Below, in pieces: positions 10,591-21,131 of a stretch of DNA of 64,000 nt. Location of the stretch: NCBI GenBank assembly GCA_944472135.2, contig OX235262.1, positions 39,979,804 through 40,043,803 on the forward strand. The letters are read 5' to 3'. The notes beneath the pieces were generated by a model, which was not told the DNA's origin, ran no database searches, and saw only the letters and a program-made list of their open reading frames with translations. Position numbers and translations under genes: made by a program. The stretch's first letter is position 1. Each line of letters starts with the position of its first letter. The stretch is from Trichobilharzia regenti (taxonomy: Eukaryota; Platyhelminthes; Trematoda; Strigeidida; Schistosomatidae).

Positions 10591-11529
10591 CAAAATACAT
10601 TACTGATACTCAGAAGGCTAAGTCAGTAAATAGCTAACTTGATTAGGTTGATCTTTAAAGGTTGTCTAATAGAATCCGTTTAAAACTTAATTGCCCCGCA
10701 TCCAGTGGTTTAAGCCAGCCTTACTCTTAGTCTCTTAAGCATAGATTGTGCAGAATTAGAGGAACGAATGCTTACAACACAATTAGTACAGTTTTTCCTT
10801 CGAATCAATTAAGAAATGCGTTGTTTGGTATCTTTTGCGACTAGATTGTTTGCTGCGTAAAATCTTCATCTTGAACCCCACCTTCCACGGTGTGGTTCTA
10901 TGTCTAATGAAGGTAATTTCAAAGTTTAAAGTAACAGCATTAGGAGTATCTCAGGTTTTGAAGACATGGAGTGGCAGTTTTTTTGCTGATTGTAATATCT
11001 TGTCCATCGTACATGCTGACTTTATATCTCGTGTCCCGCCAATTTTCTTTTTCCTTCTGGATAATCACTGGTGTAGACCAAGTTACTGTTGTGTAAATAC
11101 CCCACAGTACTCTTCAGTTGAAATGTCTCTGATGGCAACATTGAATGCTAGTAGGAAGGTAATATCTATCCAACTGGGAGTTCAGCTCTCTCTACTTCTG
11201 TCATTGTGCAGTGTACAAAGGGAATTTCTTGCATAACTTCCAATGTAGACCCTTCATTCGTTTCTCATACAGCTGTCTTGAAGATCTTAACAAATCTCGC
11301 TACCTAACCAATGGATTGGGGTTGATAGGCTAGTATCTTCACATGCCGTATGCAGTTTCTTCCATGGAATTCTTGAAGTACTTGAGACAAAAATTAACGG
11401 ATTTTATTGGATATAATGGTCTGTAGAATGCCATGACATGTATTAATTTCGTAAAGGCCACTATGATTACTCTAATGGAATGTGAGGTTGTTGGAAATAT
11501 CGCCGATGACTTTGAAAAAGTACCATTAC
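10591..11529. other. unassigned; one 133-codon open frame of unclear origin
   Basis: A plus-strand frame is open at 10835-11236 but shows no recognisable motif. The minus strand of 10990-11300 faintly resembles the palm region of the RTE reverse transcriptase with many stops. I cannot decide between decayed RTE and unrelated sequence. Confidence 0.3.
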
Positions 11530-11985
11530 TAACGTTTCTTCGAATTCCGAGCGTAACGTAGGCCTTCAACAACATCTCCACTCTGTTCTATTTCTTGCCT
11601 TCCTCTTCAGCTGGCTTCACGTTCACTCACAATCTCTCATCTCCTCATCACACGGTCACCTCCATGTCACACTCGCATCGACAACCCAAACGTGGTTTCT
11701 CACTGGGATTCCACTCAAATGATGGCTTGCACTGAGCACGATGTCATTTGACGGCCTCCCCAGTGTGTGTCTAAATCATCTCCACTTTCTCCTGCATATT
11801 TATTGAACGATAGGCTCTTGGTTAGTTTGTTAGTATAGTTTCTTGTGGTTAATTCTTTCTGGCTATTTGATCTTCAATATGGAACGAAAGCAGCTGTTGA
11901 TCAAAATGTGTAACTTGTTGGGAATGTTTTTCATGACTCTCTGGCCGGTTTCTGACTCATATAAAAGGACCGATTGACTTGTTCC
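11530..11985 (-). mobile_element. RTE-type non-LTR retrotransposon, decayed 3' part
   Basis: The minus strand carries the tail equivalent (11545-11565) followed by the complement of the 'GRPSNDIVLSASHHLSGIPVRN'-type terminal block, and near 11890-11960 the 'FHTNVKSI..ESVTS' region. It is heavily decayed. Confidence 0.65.
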
Positions 11986-12004
11986 TTAACCTCGCCTAGT
12001 TGAC

Positions 12005-12130
12005 GAGCTCGGTGGTTTTTTTTATCCAGCCCCAAGCTTGGGAAAAGGCAGAGGGTTGTGTATGGGGCTACCGATCCTACTCCAGAAAACCAATAAAACT
12101 GCTACAGAAACTTCAACCCGGAATAAGCGA
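12005..12130 (+). mobile_element. SINE-like fragment related to S2
   Basis: Contains 'actgctacagaaacttcaa' (12099-12117) as in the S2 body, preceded by a region with no usable tRNA boxes. Confidence 0.35.
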
Positions 12131-12689
12131 CAACTATAATCAAAACAGTGCACATTATTTACCGACCCAGTGAAGTCCATGCATGACCAAAAAGAAATCA
12201 GAGAAACCAACGTCGACTTTTATTCTACTCAAAATACATCAATAACTTTTAAGATCATAGTTTTAAATCATAGTGTCTTTTAACTTTATGTTTCACTATC
12301 AATAGTACTTCAAGTTTAGTTGAACTAGCAATAAAATTGAGTAGGCACTGGTGTCCACATCAAATTTCAGCAGAACTGTTTAAGCGTTATAAAACTTTTT
12401 TTTTTCCAAGAGAAACACCTCCAATTCTCACTACTTGATTAGTTTTTATTCCCCACATAAAATATTTCACCATACACCTAAATGTGTGAATTAGTTTTTA
12501 TTTCAGGTCAACTTTTAATTACAAAAAAGATACTTTACACATTATCAGGTCATAATTGCGTTTGTATTTTAAAACCTATTTTAGTGATTAATTACAAAAA
12601 AAAATAAATTAAGGGAAAAAGAGAACTCGATTTCTCAGGAGGATATTATAAAAATAAAATTTCACTTTCTCTCAGATAGTTAGATAGTC
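12131..12689. other. unassigned AT-rich sequence
   Basis: Nothing recognised. Confidence 0.4.
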
Positions 12690-12742
12690 TTCCCACACAC
12701 ACACACACACACACACACACCACACACACACACACACACACA
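12690..12742. repeat. (CA)n microsatellite
   Basis: CA/AC dinucleotide run with one CC interruption at about 12720. Confidence 0.95.
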
Positions 12743-13194
12743 ATGCCTTCCACAAAAATACTTTTACAATTCTAATTTTAGAAAGTATCTTTTCTCAGCC
12801 AAGACTTATAGTGTTGTATGTAATGTTCTATCTCTTAAAATCATTGTTAATTTTAACACATAACTGGCTTAGAAGTTCACTTAGCTTTCCATCACTACAA
12901 AACCTTTTCAAGCATAGATATGTGAATAAAGAAGTGAGTGATTTTCAAGAGTAAGAGTTTGACTGATTTCAGGACAAATTTTAGTTATTAACAGATTTCA
13001 TTAAGAAGACCTACTGAAAAACCCTGAAAGTGCTTGACATTTGTTTTATCTTAGTTTAGGAATTCTTAGCAGTGTATGCTTGTAGTCAGACTTCACAAAG
13101 TGTTTCGATTCTATCTGTGTGACTGTATGAGAAACTTGTAGTCAGGTGATATATAACCCCTGACTTCGATACTTCGTGGGGTCATTACTGAACA

Positions 13195-13260
13195 CACACA
13201 CCTGAAGAGTCCTGGTTTGGCGCGAAACAATTACCCAGCACCTTCACATTGGTTCTTCAA
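13195..13260 (+). mobile_element. hammerhead-like box pair, probable PLE terminus
   Basis: CTGAAGA at 13202-13208 matches CTGANGA. It is followed after 15 nt by CGAAAC (GAAA 13224-13227), the same spacing style as the PLE ends at 52012 and 62989. Only a weak stem II can be drawn. Confidence 0.4.
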
Positions 13261-13549
13261 GTAATATCAATTTTTGAAGAGATCTGACCTTGATAAAATA
13301 TCTGATTTTATTTGGGTGGAAAATATATAGATAATATCAATTTGTACATTGATTCACAATGAATAAAGTCAACAATAGTTCGGTTTCATGGTATAAATCT
13401 TTAAGTCCGTGATATCAAGTCATAGGCTGGAGCTACTGGTACTGACTGTCACCGTTGGCTGATTATCTTGATGCATGACAAGTCATCAATAACCACTTTA
13501 CCACTGGATTTTCTGTATTAATGTTAATTCAGTCACTTATTCATATATG

Positions 13550-13870
13550 AGTCAGAAACTTAGTCCATGCCTCAGGGAATGCATTTGCAACAGGTCACTG
13601 CAGACGTTTATCAACAGTTGCCATCGCCGAATGTTGAGTACCAGATGACCAGTCAAAAAGGTGACAAAAAACTATGGGAACAAACCTAATTAAGAACATA
13701 AGCGATAGCTTTAATGGGACTTGAGTAGAGCGTATATCCAAGGGTGACATAATGTAGATCGTGTGAGAAGGCGATGAAGGATTATGAGCTGTCGTGGAGC
13801 CAGCTGGGGATGACTTCAGAGAATAGGACAAAGAAGGGGATATTTCTACCGCTTTCTTCCTTTATGCTGT
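13550..13870 (+). mobile_element. RTE-type fragment, very decayed
   Basis: Blocks such as 'cagacgtttatcaacagttg' (13602-13621) and 'actatgggaacaaacctaa' (13670-13688) correspond to the FINSCL and LWEQTN segments of RTE copies elsewhere in the window. Confidence 0.5.
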
Positions 13871-14084
13871 TGAGTACCACGTAATTTACAACATTTATTT
13901 TTACTTCTAAAGCGACTTCCGAACAATTATATCAATTATGTCACCTTCTACAACTCAATAATAGAGCACTATACATTTTTGATAAATGCAAACAGGACTC
14001 TACAGCCTCTGAAGATGATTTCTTCAATAAAAAGAATTTTCTTCATTGGCTTTTATTTTATTTTCTTCATGAATCAATGCGTAT

Positions 14085-14165
14085 TTTTGGTGAAATGGGG
14101 GGTCTGCTGTGAAAGACCTATGTTCCATCTTGAATCCAAGGAAACAATAATGGTAGAATAATAAC
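14085..14165 (+). mobile_element. RTE 3' tail remnant
   Basis: 'gaaagacctatgttccatct' followed by 'ccaaggaaacaataatgg' is the RTE 3' terminus; nothing of the ORF remains. Confidence 0.5.
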
Positions 14166-14969
14166 GATCTCTTGGAAAAATGTACATAATGTTTCTAAAG
14201 GGAATCATGTTAACTTTTATGTCACCATTTATTAACATCTGCTCATGTGGAGTGATTTATGCTGCTTATATCTATAGTTTTCTTGTTAAATGTATAATCA
14301 AACATACATATCCCTAGTTTTACAATTACGAAGGGGACTCATTACAAAACAGTACAGTTTCACAATGTCTCATTCATTCTGAACACGGGATGGAATTACA
14401 GAAAAGTTTTAGTGTTTTCTACAGAGTATGTGAGAATCTTCTAAAAAGGATTCGGTAACTGAGATTTACTCAGCCGTGTGATCTCATCCATTAATACTTA
14501 TAAATCTTCTCTTCATTAATGTTACCATTATATTGAATTAAATTTCCACCTGTTTATTTTCGAAATATTCACTGCCCAATTTCACTCACGTCTGATGAAC
14601 TATATCACATGGTTGAACACAGTGAATCGCTGTTTAGGGATGAACTATACAATACGAGGTGAAAATTTACCACGGTTTCTAGATACATCATTGAATATCT
14701 CAGTCTAAAACAAAGCAGATGAATTTTTAATCACCTCTAGTTGTCTATAACCTATTTAGAATTCCTGCATTATCCCAGTCAAATTGTTGTCCGTAATTAT
14801 ATATATATATATATATTGATATGAAAGAATATATAACATGCCTTTTTACAGATAATTTGTGTTCTTGGATTCACACTTCCACCAGCGTAATGTTTATTGC
14901 AGTTCATGCAATTTATTTTGTAAATGGTATTAGTTTTGCCTTTTTTTACTGTTAGAATTTTTAGTCATT
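14166..14969. other. unassigned; possible decayed PLE near 14220-14460; (TA)n at 14798-14816
   Basis: A short translation ('CSCGVIYAAYI' and later 'FSVFYRVCENLL') is suggestive of a PLE endonuclease but too broken to call. Confidence 0.25.
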
Positions 14970-15440
14970 ATTGTATTATTACTATTACTGTTCCCTTTGG
15001 TTTCTAATGGATACTAGGGCTTCAACAACGAATCTCCACTTAGTTGTATTCTCTGCTGTCCTCTTCAGTTGGCCAGCTACACGACTGACCACAGTCGCTC
15101 ACCGATGACCAACTCGTCGCCTCCTATTCGGATTCCACTTGAGCTATGGCCTTATGTGCGATTTCATTTTATGACCTTCTCAACGTGTCCCTGACTCATC
15201 TTCATTTCCCCTTAAATATTTGTCGAGCAATCGGTTCTTGGTTTATTAGTTCCCAGAGTTTCTTGTTGCTAAATCTTCATGGCAAGCCGGACATTTTACC
15301 TTCATTTTGAAGCCAGCGAAGGGGGCAGCTACTAATAAAAGTCTGTAACTTATTGGAAATCCTTTCCATGATACACTGATCAATTTTTGACCCCTAGAGA
15401 AGAACTGACTGACTGACTTCACATTTGTGTTGAAAATCTA
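14970..15440 (-). mobile_element. RTE-type non-LTR retrotransposon, 3' part
   Basis: The minus strand starts at the RTE tail (14985-15025) and runs through the terminal basic block to the region encoding 'FNTNVKS' near 15415-15432. Frames are broken. Confidence 0.7.
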
Positions 15441-15474
15441 AATCCTGGTTGGTATGATGTATATATTCTTGCAT

Positions 15475-15610
15475 ATCAGTGCATATAGCTAATTATGGAC
15501 ACCAGTTTCATTGGGATAAAGTAGAAATTCTAAATAGAGGAAACACAAAGATGCCAAGGAATTTTTAGGAAGCCTGGTACTCAGATGAATAAGCCAGTGA
15601 TCAGCAAACA
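15475..15610 (+). mobile_element. PLE C-terminal fragment
   Basis: Reads 'YGHQFHWDKVEILNRGNTK' and then 'EAWYSDE', equivalent to the C-terminal segment after the endonuclease that is better kept at 20335-20460. One stop interrupts it. Confidence 0.65.
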
Positions 15611-15984
15611 TGTCACTATAGATTAAATCCACCAACTATTAGAAAGTACATCACATGATAAGAAAGTTCGAATTCCAAGTCAATAAAAATGATGAATAGA
15701 GATGTAAATTAACAACGAGTCATGACAACGGTCACCAGGAGATACCATGACATCATTTGTGGAAAACTTAAATTAGCCCACTCGGTCATATCAACTGGCG
15801 ACGAGTTCATATCAGTTGATTGACTCGAGAATAACCTAAAATCCCAGTCCAGTTTTATCAAACGTTGAATTACCTGACAATTCAAAATAATTATCCATAT
15901 TAAAAATTCTGTATCATCACTTTGTCGACTGTCTGATTACTAGTTGAACCAGGACTTAATATTTTACGTAAGCATGTATGAATA

Positions 15985-16190
15985 GTGCATTGATGACTCA
16001 ACACTAGAATGTCCTCCAGCCAGGCAAGTGGTGTGGGTTGGATTCTCAGCCAACACACTGGTTAACTTGAATAATTCACTGGCTGATAGTAAGCCGGGGA
16101 AACATTAAAGGCTTGAAGTAAAGCTAGAAAAGCCACCTTGTAAAAACAACGCTGTCACTACTGGAATTTCAGTGCTTGAAAGCTCAACTA
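15985..16190 (+). mobile_element. possible SINE with tRNA-like head
   Basis: A B-box-like 'gggttggattctc' at 16036-16048 and, downstream, an S2-like block 'tcactactggaatttcagt'. Degenerate. Confidence 0.3.
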
Positions 16191-16618
16191 GTTATAAGAA
16201 GAATGAAATATATGTGAATGAATACTTCTAATGAACATAAAAAACCAAGAATTTTCAGTTCTACGTTATTCTTGTTTTGGTTATCATTAAGTGGCAGATT
16301 GCAAACGTGACTCATTTCGCCCAAATAGCTAGCCACAATTTGGGTAGTCTCAACTGGTTAGGCTCTCTTTGCTGAGTTAACCTGGGTACGCCGCTGATGA
16401 CTTTGACCCTGACCGACCAAGACGGTCATTTGATGTTAAGATCATTCTGACAGTCTGGTTAGCAGATACTACTGGTTGATATGATTGGTGTTCAGCTACT
16501 TTTATCAATCGATTCTCAGTATATAGGGAGATTACTTCAGTCGAAAGGGTTAATTTCATTCAAATATTCTTGAGTGAACATTCCTTATAACATCATCCTC
16601 AAGTTTTTATGTTCCTCT

Positions 16619-16837
16619 TGCGTCTTGAATGGAGCATAGAGCTTCGAGTTTGAGCTTTAAAGTTTTAGTAGCAGTGGTGTTCCTTTAAGGAGTAGGGGTG
16701 CCACCTTCATGCCCAACCCTCAATTTTTAACCAAAATTTCTACCGTCTAAGGGAGGTGTGGGGTGGTATTAGCGACGAATCGAATCCCAACTGCATGCGT
16801 GGCTGGCGAGCATCCTCTCACTGAACCGCCAGCGCAC
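16619..16837 (-). mobile_element. tRNA-headed SINE (family S2), diverged
   Basis: The minus-strand head ends with gtgcgctggcggttc (16837 to 16823), followed by a B-box-like segment near 16780-16790, the S2 body and the RTE-like tail near 16632-16645. Confidence 0.65.
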
Positions 16838-17559
16838 CAAAAAGCGTTGTCCATTAAGCCACTAGGCGTAACGGATACTGATTACTTCCTATTTATTAGT
16901 CTGATACAGTTAAATAAAAACAACACCTCAGTCTGTAGGTTAGATATTCACGCCTACTGTTTCCTCAACCATTTCCTACATTCATTTCTGTAATAAGACC
17001 AAACGTTGGCATGAAATCAATGCAGTCATGTGACAGAATCGATTACAATTAAAAATCTGGGGTATATATATATGTGTATATATACACCGTAGACTTTTCT
17101 GTCTTACAAATGAAAAACAACGGAAATATGCATCTACTTAGTTTTCCTCTAACTAACCAGTATCAGAACAAGTATGATACATACGCAGAAAGAAAATTGG
17201 AGGTAATTACTGTCTTAAAAGTTTAGTCTATCATACAGGCAGGGTATAAAGTTGCATGAAATTCGTCTCTCAAGTACTTTAGTTAATTAATGCACATATA
17301 TGATAATACTCTACCATCGCAAACGGATATTCATGTAGACAGAAATGACAGCCATATATATATATATATATATATATGCATAAATAACACTGACAGTCAT
17401 AGAGACAAGTCTGATAGTCACCCTGGTAACAAGCAGAGAAGCGGAATGGTACAAGAGAAAAGAAAACCAAATTAAAGAGAAGGTAAATTCGATAGGAGAA
17501 TGATTTAATTATGTATGTTGTAAGCGATAATTTATCTCCTTTTCAATACCCACCTTCTC
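16838..17559. other. unassigned; TA microsatellites
   Basis: (TA)n-rich stretches at 17064-17086 and 17356-17378; otherwise nothing recognised. Confidence 0.5.
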
Positions 17560-17629
17560 ATGATATAAGTTTGAATTCATGGGGCATTGCATTACATCCT
17601 AGTGATGAATGGTTGACAAATTCACCTAG
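17560..17629 (+). mobile_element. 5' half of an S3 SINE split by the LTR element
   Basis: The 'gaattcatgg' segment and the following tRNA-like stretch correspond to the S3 leader and A-box region; the rest of the SINE resumes at 18699 after one copy of the CTAG duplication. Confidence 0.5.
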
Positions 17630-17948
17630 TGTGGTGAGAGCAGGCTGCTAGCCGATTGGTTGGCACTAATCTACGTTAAGGTCTAGGTCACTAATATGGG
17701 CTGTGAACAAGGCTGAGTCAACAACCAATCACAGCGAAGTTAACGTGGCAAAATATGATTCGCAGATAGAGAACTCTGTTTGTCAAGGAATCCCGAAACA
17801 ACCAATCAGAAGCCTGCGTTTGTCTACCTAAACAACCAATCAGATGACTGCGCTTGTCTATAATAATGTTGTCTGAAATATGTATAAATACGTGTTGATT
17901 TTCATAATAAAACGATCTGTTGCCTGGCCCTTGTCTTCTGTTGTTACA
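17630..17948 (+). repeat. 5' LTR of a non-autonomous LTR retrotransposon
   Basis: Begins TGTGGTGAGAG and ends TTGTTACA, giving TG...CA termini, and is repeated almost exactly at 18371-18698. It carries a TATAAATA box at 17883-17890 and AATAAA at 17906-17911. Compared with the 3' LTR it lacks a block of about nine bases near 17703 and has a small difference near 17870. Confidence 0.95.
17655..17911 (+). promoter_or_regulatory. LTR promoter: CCAAT array, TATA box, polyadenylation signal
   Basis: The U3 part contains three direct CCAAT motifs (near 17726, 17802 and 17836, each within AACAACCAATCA-like context) and an inverted ATTGG near 17656. These are followed by TATAAATA (17883) and AATAAA (17906). 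CCAAT boxes are classical NF-Y sites; binding is inferred. Confidence 0.6.
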
Positions 17949-17972
17949 TTTGGTGTCGCTGCCTACCGACAA

Positions 17973-18392
17973 ATGAAAAGCCTATACCCTGCAGTTTTTG
18001 ATGGAGACATATGGATCTTCGGGCAGGACTTCAAGGCTTCTGCGCAGTTGAGTGGCGTTCAAGATCTGTCAGCGATGGAGCTGCTACTTGAGACGCTGCT
18101 GGGAGGTCGGGCGAAAGCAGCATATGAAGGTGTGGGCCGAAGTATGGACGAATGTTCGACAGGGTCAGGCAAACAGTTTCCAAAGTGGGAAGGACCATAT
18201 ATGGTCACTTCGAGATGGGGTTACGCAGACACAGTCGCAATGGCGAACAATAAGAGGCGCGTGAACGTCAGCGAGCTCCAGAAATGGATACAGCGAGACA
18301 AGCCAACGATGACGCCTGCACCAAGTAGATCAAGCCGACTTCAGTCGCACGTATTTGACGGGGGGACGAGTGTGGTGAGAGCAGGCTGCTAG
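17973..18392 (+). CDS. short gag-pol remnant ORF of the LTR element (139 aa)
   Basis: The ATG at 17973 is the first after the primer-binding-site-like sequence; the frame is also open upstream into the LTR. Residues 1-56 resemble the N-terminus of a gypsy Gag ('YPAVFDGDIW', then 'LLLETLLGGRAKAAYEG'). Residues about 67-105 ('KQFPKWEGPYMV' ... 'VNVSELQKW') resemble the C-terminal tail of a gypsy integrase. The two join near residues 56-66 without a stop, so an internal deletion fused gag to the end of pol in frame. The stop lies inside the 3' LTR. No catalytic domain is retained. Whether the protein is made is unknown. Confidence 0.6.
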   Translation: MKSLYPAVFDGDIWIFGQDFKASAQLSGVQDLSAMELLLETLLGGRAKAAYEGVGRSMDECSTGSGKQFPKWEGPYMVTSRWGYADTVAMANNKRRVNVSELQKWIQRDKPTMTPAPSRSSRLQSHVFDGGTSVVRAGC

Positions 18393-18698
18393 CCGATTGG
18401 TTGGCACTAATCTACGTTAAGGTCTAGGTCACTAATATGGGCCGTGAGAAGATATGAACAAGGCTGAGTCAACAACCAATCACAGCAAAGTTAACGTGGC
18501 AAAATATGATTCGCAGATAGAGAACTCTGTTTGTCAAGGAATCCCGAAACAACCAATCAGAAGCCTGCGTTTGTCTACCTAAACAACCAATCAGATGACT
18601 GCGCTTGTCTATAATAATGTAGTTGAAATATGTATAAATACGTGTTGATTTTCATAATAAAATGATCTGTTGCCTGGCCCTTGTCTTCTGTTGTTACA
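18371..18698 (+). repeat. 3' LTR of the non-autonomous LTR retrotransposon
   Basis: Near-identical to 17630-17948; starts TGTGGTGAGAG after a purine tract and ends TTGTTACA immediately before the CTAG duplication. Confidence 0.95.
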
Positions 18699-18860
18699 CT
18701 AGTAGTATGTAGATCCTGAGTTCTATACCTAATGTGGCCATGAGGACGTACTACTCAAGAGTCCTAAAACAGACGGAGGACGAAACATCTGTTAAGTACT
18801 TCCTGCTATTTTTCAATGGTTCTTTAACTGTTATCGATCCGTATGATGAAACTTAAAAAC
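18699..18860 (+). mobile_element. 3' half of an S3 SINE with a clear hammerhead-like hairpin
   Basis: CTCAAGA at 18754-18760 is one base from CTGANGA. GTCCT (18761-18765) pairs perfectly with AGGAC (18777-18781), and GAAAC follows at 18782-18786. The SM-alpha tail follows to about 18860. This is the best stem II among the S3 copies, but the G of CTGA is replaced by C. Confidence 0.7.
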
Positions 18861-19199
18861 AGTTGAATCTGTAAAAACTAACATTTGACCACTTTATAAT
18901 GATTCGATTTGACAAGCAGCTGAAATATTATCCCAGGAAATCGATAACATCTAAAATCGGAATATTCTCGAAATACACCTATTTGAACTTGAAAATTATT
19001 AGTTTAAATATAAAAATATAATGTGCGAGTTTCTTTCTAGTCAGACATAAACTGGCAAAGTAGGACACATTCAGTCTGCTAAAAGTAGAACCAAGTAATT
19101 ATAAGTACGCACAAAATTGTTGCATAATTTACTCTAAAGTTGAAGTTTGTAAATAAATTACAATAATTATATGAAATTCAGCATAGGAAAGCAAGAATA
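18861..19199. other. unassigned AT-rich sequence
   Basis: Nothing recognised. Confidence 0.4.
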
Positions 19200-19298
19200 T
19201 CATTATTCCCTTGGGTTCCAATTCAATACCACAGCTCCACTTTCTTCTATTTTCTGATGTCCTTCCTAGCTGGTCCTAAGACTGCCTATAGGTTATTT
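19200..19298 (-). mobile_element. RTE 3' end remnant
   Basis: The complement of 19204-19235 is the RTE 3' tail; a short piece of the ORF end follows, to the junction with a PLE at about 19295. Confidence 0.55.
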
Positions 19299-19585
19299 TA
19301 TGCGCATCCTGTCAAAACGTGTTAGAGAATATTACCCAGCGTGGCTGCAAAGGGGAGGCACCAGGTCAAACAGAAGTACCATTGATGAACATCTGATCAA
19401 CACCTCTAACAGCATATCAACTGATTCTTTCAAAGTGATTTACAAAGTCAACAGAAACCTAGCAAAAGCAGCATGTTTCCGACTTCTTTGTACTGCAGAA
19501 GCCCTCACAATATGCATCGGTAATCCGGAGCTGTGTTTTCAAAAGAAATTGGTCCAACCTCAACAACTACCATGGACCTAGTTTT
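19299..19585 (+). mobile_element. Penelope-like element fragment, end of GIY-YIG domain
   Basis: Open 19300-19581. The sequence reads 'RVREYYPAWL', then 'STIDEHLINTSNS', 'FKVIYKVNRNL', 'AEALTIC' and 'LCFQKKLVQPQQLPW'. These blocks occur in the same order in the PLE copies at 36552-36854, 33330-33650 and 30640-30910. Only the C-terminal third of the endonuclease is present, without the YIG motif. The frame is intact over 93 codons, so this is one of the younger PLE fragments. Confidence 0.8.
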
Positions 19586-20255
19586 GAATGTCCCCTTAGT
19601 CTCCGGTTATTTGATTTTTTCGTTCGCTGTGTGTGTGATTTTTCCCTGTTTGTCTTTATTCAATTCATCCAATTTTTCAGTTATAAGGACAGTCATTTTA
19701 AGTTTGTTTCCATGCGCTTCTTGCTCATTTAAAATATTTATTTTACAATTATATTCTAATCCTATGTAATTTTGGTTTCTCTCTGGAAAAGTAAGATAGG
19801 CCATCGTTAATTTGAAATTTAGTGCGAAAATCTGCTGCACTCAATATGAGGAACAGAATTTGCATTTTCACCACTTATGTTAAATTAGTCACTGCTTGGC
19901 AAAAACGTCAAGAAAACATTTTCCACCAGGCTTCTGACTTTGGTCAACTCACCGGATATACACAATAGATCAAAGCTGCAGTGAAGAAAAGTTCCTTCTT
20001 GACAAAGTCATCAACTAGGCTGTACATTTTTGTATTTATAGTGAATAGGTGAGAAAGTTTCAGAACTATTTCCGGTCAAGGGTCAAATTATAACAAGATT
20101 ACAAGTATGGATTAAAAGTGTAATGTTAACAAAAGAAACAGGAAGATGGGATTAAAACATAGTTCGGTCATAATTACTGAGAAAATTGACTTTTTGTACA
20201 GTTAGAGAATAAAAACGTGGCAATGACAACATAGATAAGAAGTTAAGGTAGAAAA
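19586..20255. other. unassigned; AT-rich 3' flank of the PLE fragment
   Basis: May include PLE 3' untranslated sequence; nothing specific recognised. Confidence 0.35.
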
Positions 20256-20745
20256 AATAGCAGTGCAGACAGAGATTAAAAACGTAAAGATAACAGATAT
20301 GATAGAGAATATTTGTAGCTCACTACACACAGACAACCACGGACACCAATTCGACTGGGACAACGTTCAAATATTAGACAGAGGAAACAACAAGAATGCT
20401 AGAGAATTTTTAAAAGCTTGGCATTCCAGTGAATCATCAATCAATAGATACATAGAGATAGACAAAATTTATCAACCGATAAGAAAGAAACCCCACTCAC
20501 AAAAGGTCAAAGTTCAAGTCAAAGAAACAACCAGTTCCAATACAAGTATCCTAGAAGGTGTGAAAATACACAAAAACAACCAATCACGTCCAAGGTCACC
20601 CATCAGGAGAAATGATTGATAAACTCGTGGAGAAATCTAAAAGCTCACTTCAAATTGAAGTATGAGCTGAAGATGTCACCCAGTAGGTTGATGAAAGCTT
20701 CGGAAATTAACCATCCAGCTCAGAGAACACAACTACATCAAAAAC
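20256..20745 (+). mobile_element. Penelope-like element, C-terminus and 3' end
   Basis: Open 20263-20619 (118 codons). 'HQFDWDNVQILDRGNNKN' near residues 26-43 and 'FLKAWHSSESSINRYIEID' near 47-65 are the segment following the GIY-YIG domain, also seen decayed at 15475-15610. It then becomes Ser/Lys-rich and stops. Downstream, CTGAAGA (20667-20673) and GAAA (20703-20706) form a hammerhead-like box pair in the presumed 3' terminal repeat. The 5' truncation is upstream of residue 1. Confidence 0.75.
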
Positions 20746-20879
20746 GTTAAGATGACAGAAATACACACGAAGCTTGGATAGGAAGCATAGTAGGATAACC
20801 ACTATGGAAAGAATTAATGATGGCCATGGTAGAGACAAAGGTGGATGTAATAATTCTAAATACATAGCGTGGGCTTTAA

Positions 20880-21131
20880 CTATGGGTTTACTAGTGCCAC
20901 ACTCATGCTCAGATGCCCCCAACTCACTGCCTTTGAGGGGTTCGGTAAGACCTTGGATATGAAAATAAGGGACTTTTCACATGAAGCTGAAGGTACTGAG
21001 TTCATCAGATGTTCTTTTGCCGAGATATGCACACACCTGCATTCTCCCTTTGCTAGCCAGACTGTATAGTGTTCTCGAACGAGTTTTAATAGCGGATGCA
21101 TGGTACCTGTTAATTTACTGAGCTCCACCAC
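20880..21131 (-). mobile_element. Penelope-like element fragment, end of GIY-YIG domain
   Basis: The minus strand, open 21131-20880, reads 'VREHYTVWLAKGE', 'HISAKEHLMNS' and 'LIFISKVLPNPSKA', aligning with the R..EHY..WL, I..HL and F..I.KV..N blocks of PLE endonucleases here. No YIG motif is present. Confidence 0.65.

Larger units (their letters stand above)
17626..18702 (+). mobile_element. internally deleted Ty3/gypsy-type LTR retrotransposon with CTAG target duplication
   Basis: Two LTRs (17630-17948 and 18371-18698) flank only 422 bases of internal sequence. CTAG occurs on both sides (17626-17629 and 18699-18702), a 4-bp target site duplication. A primer-binding-site-like TGGTGTCGCTGCC begins at 17951 and a purine-rich tract (gacggggggacgag) precedes the 3' LTR. 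Reverse transcriptase, protease and most of integrase are absent, so mobilisation would need a relative in trans. The close match of the LTRs suggests a recent insertion. The Ty3/gypsy assignment rests on the integrase-tail-like sequence. Confidence 0.9.

Noticed and set aside
12690..12742. CRISPR-like or regulatory array
   Set aside because: Plain CA dinucleotide microsatellite.
13979..14161. A short secreted protein
   Set aside because: Phe/Ile-rich translation of T-rich DNA that runs into an RTE 3' tail.
17290..17475. Opposed open frames around 17279-17475 as a gene
   Set aside because: They run through a TA microsatellite with low-complexity translation (repeated Ile-Tyr) and have no motif.
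17630..18698. A DNA transposon with terminal repeats
   Set aside because: The ends are direct repeats with TG...CA termini, a primer-binding-site-like sequence and a purine tract, so it is an LTR retrotransposon.
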